Assembly: GCF_000718025.1 (NCBI RefSeq)
Contig: NZ_JODS01000026.1
Coordinates: 1 to 64,000 of the forward strand
DNA length: 64,000 nucleotides
Direction of reading: 5' to 3'
From: Kitasatospora purpeofusca
Lineage (GTDB): Bacteria; Actinomycetota; Actinomycetes; Streptomycetales; Streptomycetaceae
The position numbers and the translations under genes are program-made. Below the pieces are notes generated by a model. It did no database searches. It was not told where the DNA came from and saw only the letters and a program-made list of their open reading frames with translations. Shown here in pieces: positions 61,557 through 64,000 of the stretch. How positions within the stretch are numbered: position 1 is the first letter of the stretch; every line of letters starts with the position of its first letter.

Positions 61557-62564
61557 GTGGGGGATTTGGTGATCGGCGCCCGCTCGGGCGCCGGAGAGCC
61601 CGAGGGTGTCGGCGGCCGGGCGGCCCGGTCCGCGGATGCCGCGGCGCCTACGGCCTCGGCCGAGGACGCGGCGGCCCATTCCGCGGACGAACACGGCGAC
61701 GGCACGGACGACGTCTCGAAGCCCACCCCGGACAGCACCGAGCCGGCGGGCGGCACCGAGGACCAGCCGGAGCGGAAGGAGCGCAAGCCGCGGTCGTTCT
61801 GGAAGGAACTGCCGATCCTCATCGGCATCGCCCTCGTGCTGGCGCTCGTGATCAAGACGTTCTTCGTCCAGGCGTTCTCCATTCCGTCGGAGTCGATGCA
61901 GAACACGCTCCAGGTCGGTGACCGGGTCCTGGTGGACAAGCTCACCCCGTGGTTCGGCGCCGAGCCGGAGCGCGGCGAGGTCGTGGTGTTCCACGACCCG
62001 GGCGGCTGGCTGGCGGACGAGCCCACCAACGAGAGCAGCAACTCCTTCGTCCGGGGCGTCCAGAACGTGCTGAGCTTCGTCGGCCTGATGCCGTCCGACA
62101 ACGAGAAGGACCTCATCAAGCGCGTCATCGCGGTCGGCGGGGACACCGTCGAGTGCGAGGGCGAGGGCCCGGTGAAGGTCAACGGGATCGCGCTCAACGA
62201 GCCTTACGTCTATCCCGGCAACACCCCCTGCGGGACCAAGCCCTTCGGTCCGGTGAAGGTCCCGGACGGCCGGATCTGGGTGATGGGCGACCACCGCGCC
62301 GACTCGCTCGACTCGCGCTTCCACATGGACCAGCCGGGTGGCGGCACAGTCCCGGTGGACGATGTGATCGGGCGTGCCTTCGTGGTGGCCTGGCCGATCA
62401 ACCGCTGGGCGACGCTGCCGGTGCCGGACACCTTCGACCAGAAGGGGCTTGCGGCGGCGGCCCTGCCCGCGATTCCGGCCGCGGCCGGTGCCGTGGGCGC
62501 CGTCGCACTGCTCCCGCTGGTCCGCCGGCGGTGGAACGGGACGGACCGCGACGACCGGTCCTGA
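61557..62564 (+). CDS. sipY: Type I signal peptidase, third of four (SipY position)
   Basis: The 335-residue protein has an acidic N-terminus, a TM helix (about 85-103, LPILIGIALVLALVIKTFFV), Ser in PSESMQNTLQVGD, Lys in LIKRVIAVGGD, box E GDHRADSLDSR and a C-terminal TM helix (about 303-325) followed by VRRRWNG. This two-anchor topology is that of S. lividans SipY, the main signal peptidase there. GTG at 61557 follows GGGAGGAGAC. A 239-bp gap separates it from sipX. Confidence 0.92.
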   Translation: MGDLVIGARSGAGEPEGVGGRAARSADAAAPTASAEDAAAHSADEHGDGTDDVSKPTPDSTEPAGGTEDQPERKERKPRSFWKELPILIGIALVLALVIKTFFVQAFSIPSESMQNTLQVGDRVLVDKLTPWFGAEPERGEVVVFHDPGGWLADEPTNESSNSFVRGVQNVLSFVGLMPSDNEKDLIKRVIAVGGDTVECEGEGPVKVNGIALNEPYVYPGNTPCGTKPFGPVKVPDGRIWVMGDHRADSLDSRFHMDQPGGGTVPVDDVIGRAFVVAWPINRWATLPVPDTFDQKGLAAAALPAIPAAAGAVGAVALLPLVRRRWNGTDRDDRS

Positions 62565-62712
62565 CGACGGCCGGGGGCGCCCGGGTCTTGCGCGGGCCGT
62601 GGTACCGACGAGTAATCTGCTCGGACGTGCCACGGCCCGCCGGGTTTTCCGCCCGTCGTCCCGGCGCGGCGCCGTGGGCGTTTCCGGGTCGGTCTGGGTT
62701 TGGACGGTATCG

Positions 62713-63462
62713 ATGAGCAGTGTCGTGGAACGCGCGACCGACAATCCGCCGATCGCTGCCCGCCGCCGGCGCGGACCCGCGGCCGTGGCCCAGGGAGTAC
62801 TGCTCGGCCTCGGGCTGGTCCTGCTGATCGGCGGCTTCGCGGTGATCGCCGTGAGTTACCGGCCCTACAACATCCCGACCGCCTCGATGGCGCCCACCCT
62901 CCAGGCCCAGGACACCGTCCTGGCCAGGAAGTCCGACGGCTCGGACATCGGGCGGGGCGACGTGGTGGTCTTCCGCGACCAGGCCTGGGGCGGCGAGCTC
63001 ATGGTCAAGCGCGTGGTCGCGGTCGGAGGGGACACCGTCGCGGTCGGCGAGGGCGACCGGCGGCTGACCGTGAACGGCAAGCCGGTGGACGAGCCCTACC
63101 TCGCCGGCACAGGTGCCCAGGGCGCCTCCTTCAATGTGGAGGTGCCGCCCGGCCGGCTCTTCCTGCTCGGTGACAACCGGCTCGGCTCGCTCGACTCCCG
63201 GGTGCACCTGGAGACGGACGGCGGGACCGTCCCGGCCACCGAGGTGCAGGCCAGGGTGGAGGCCACCGTGCTGCCGTTCGGCCGGATGGCGCTGCTGAGC
63301 GGCACCTCGGCGTTCGACGCGATCGACGGGCACCGGCCGGCGGGCCCGGGGCCGCTGGAGCCCGCGTTCTGGGCGAGCGTCGTAGGCGCGGCGACGATCG
63401 TCGTGACCTCGACGGTGGGCGGTGCGGTGGGCCTGGCGCGCCGCCGTCGCCGCACCGCCTGA
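62713..63462 (+). CDS. sipZ: Type I signal peptidase, fourth of four (SipZ position)
   Basis: The shortest of the four (249 residues) has a basic N-terminus, a TM helix (about 26-48, VAQGVLLGLGLVLLIGGFAV), the Ser in PTASMAPTLQAQD, Lys in MVKRVVAVGGD, box E as GDNRLGSLDSR and a C-terminal TM helix (about 220-243) before RRRRRTA. Ala and Asn replace residues that are Glu/Gly and His in the other three, so its substrate preference may differ. ATG at 62713 starts it. Confidence 0.92.
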   Translation: MSSVVERATDNPPIAARRRRGPAAVAQGVLLGLGLVLLIGGFAVIAVSYRPYNIPTASMAPTLQAQDTVLARKSDGSDIGRGDVVVFRDQAWGGELMVKRVVAVGGDTVAVGEGDRRLTVNGKPVDEPYLAGTGAQGASFNVEVPPGRLFLLGDNRLGSLDSRVHLETDGGTVPATEVQARVEATVLPFGRMALLSGTSAFDAIDGHRPAGPGPLEPAFWASVVGAATIVVTSTVGGAVGLARRRRRTA

Positions 63463-63580
63463 CCCCGGCCGGTGCCGCCCGCGCCGGGACCGCTCTGCCG
63501 AACCTCGCCCCGGACGACCGCGCCGGGTGGCAGGATCGGGGGAACGACCGGGGCGGACGGAGGGAGCGTGGAGGCTCGTC

Positions 63581-64000
63581 ATGGCGGCACAGCGGCGCAG
63601 GGCCTCGCGGATCCTGCTGCTCGACGGGCAGGACCGACTGCTGCTCTTCCATGGCTCGGACCCGGCGACGCCCGGCGTCACCTGGTGGTTCACCCCCGGC
63701 GGGGGACTGGAGCAGGGGGAGAACGTCCGGGACGCCGCCGAGCGGGAGCTGGTGGAGGAGACCGGGTTGCGCGGCGTGGAGCTGGGACCGGTGGTCGCGT
63801 ACGGCAATGCTTCGTTCTCCTATCAGGGGCAGCGGTTCGAGCAGGAACAGTGGTTCCACCTGGCCCGGACGACACGGACGGTGCTGGACCACTCGGGCAT
63901 GGGCGAGGACGAACACGCCCAGTTGCTCGCGGCGCGCTGGTGGACGGTCGAGGAATTGCGGTCCACCTCCGAGACGGTCTATCCGGTCGGACTGGTGGAC
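63581..64000 (+). CDS. NUDIX hydrolase (3' end beyond window)
   Basis: The first 140 codons are present and open to the window edge. The NUDIX box GGGLEQGENVRDAAERELVE continues as ETG, giving the Gx5Ex7REUXEExGU metal-binding pattern. RILLLDGQDRLLLF and WWFTPGGG precede it. Such enzymes hydrolyse nucleoside diphosphates linked to other groups; the substrate is unknown. ATG at 63581 has GTGGAGG upstream. It follows sipZ by 118 bases, the order seen in Streptomyces (signal peptidases, then a mutT-like gene). Confidence 0.9.
   Translation, partial: MAAQRRRASRILLLDGQDRLLLFHGSDPATPGVTWWFTPGGGLEQGENVRDAAERELVEETGLRGVELGPVVAYGNASFSYQGQRFEQEQWFHLARTTRTVLDHSGMGEDEHAQLLAARWWTVEELRSTSETVYPVGLVD

Overview
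The window is high-GC actinobacterial chromosome with strong third-position G/C bias, frequent GTG/TTG starts and dense, mostly plus-strand gene packing. Gene order (conservon, ndgR-leuCD-hupS, rnc-mutM-smc-ftsY, nsdA-amtB-glnK-glnD, ffh, rpsP-trmD-rplS, four tandem signal peptidases) is the chromosomal core arrangement of Streptomycetaceae (Streptomyces or Kitasatospora). No prophage, transposase, CRISPR array or biosynthetic cluster is visible. Functions are family assignments from sequence motifs and gene order recalled from Streptomyces; no database search was run.

0-5.3 kb (minus): a cvn conservon (sensor kinase cvnA, roadblock cvnB, DUF742 cvnC, GTPase cvnD), with an apparent deletion/frameshift that joins the end of cvnA to the middle of cvnB. 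It diverges from a small gene of unknown function (5368-5586) across an AT-richer regulatory region. 5.8-7.5 kb: a fumarylacetoacetase-family enzyme, then a Gln-Glu-Glu-Glu-Gln tRNA operon whose four spacers each hold a hairpin. 7.5-12 kb: ndgR divergent from leuCD, then hupS. 12-17.3 kb: cofC (F420), an acyltransferase, gpsA and ddl, a DUF3515 protein and a stand-alone AsnC-type domain.

17.5-25.3 kb: thiL, a phosphofructokinase gene preceded by two DasR-like operators, thiD, rpmB, a DAK2-family kinase and recG. 25.4-35 kb: an HTH-like protein with a possible ribosome-site-masking hairpin, rsmD, coaD, a coiled-coil poly-Q protein, the yceD-rpmF-rnc-mutM group, a DMT-type transporter, a secreted/membrane Gly-rich protein and acylphosphatase. 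35-41 kb: smc, ftsY and a prim-pol-related protein separated from ftsY by a 27-bp-arm inverted repeat. 41-49.5 kb: nsdA, the nitrogen-control set amtB-glnK-glnD with a clear GlnR box, and ffh.

49.6-56 kb: an acetyltransferase, ftsH, a methyltransferase-like protein, an archaeal/eukaryotic-type proS and an SprT-like HEXXH protein; this is the least conserved-looking stretch. 56.4-64 kb: rpsP-khpA-rimM-trmD-rplS, then sipW/X/Y/Z-type signal peptidases and a NUDIX gene cut by the window edge.

The main observations worth a second look are the cvnA/cvnB junction, the orphan small gene with a duplicated motif, the operator-controlled pfkA lying between thiamine genes, the tRNA spacer hairpins, the masked ribosome site at 25.4 kb, and a recurring set of promoters whose -10 boxes lie 6-9 nt before start codons (leaderless mRNAs).
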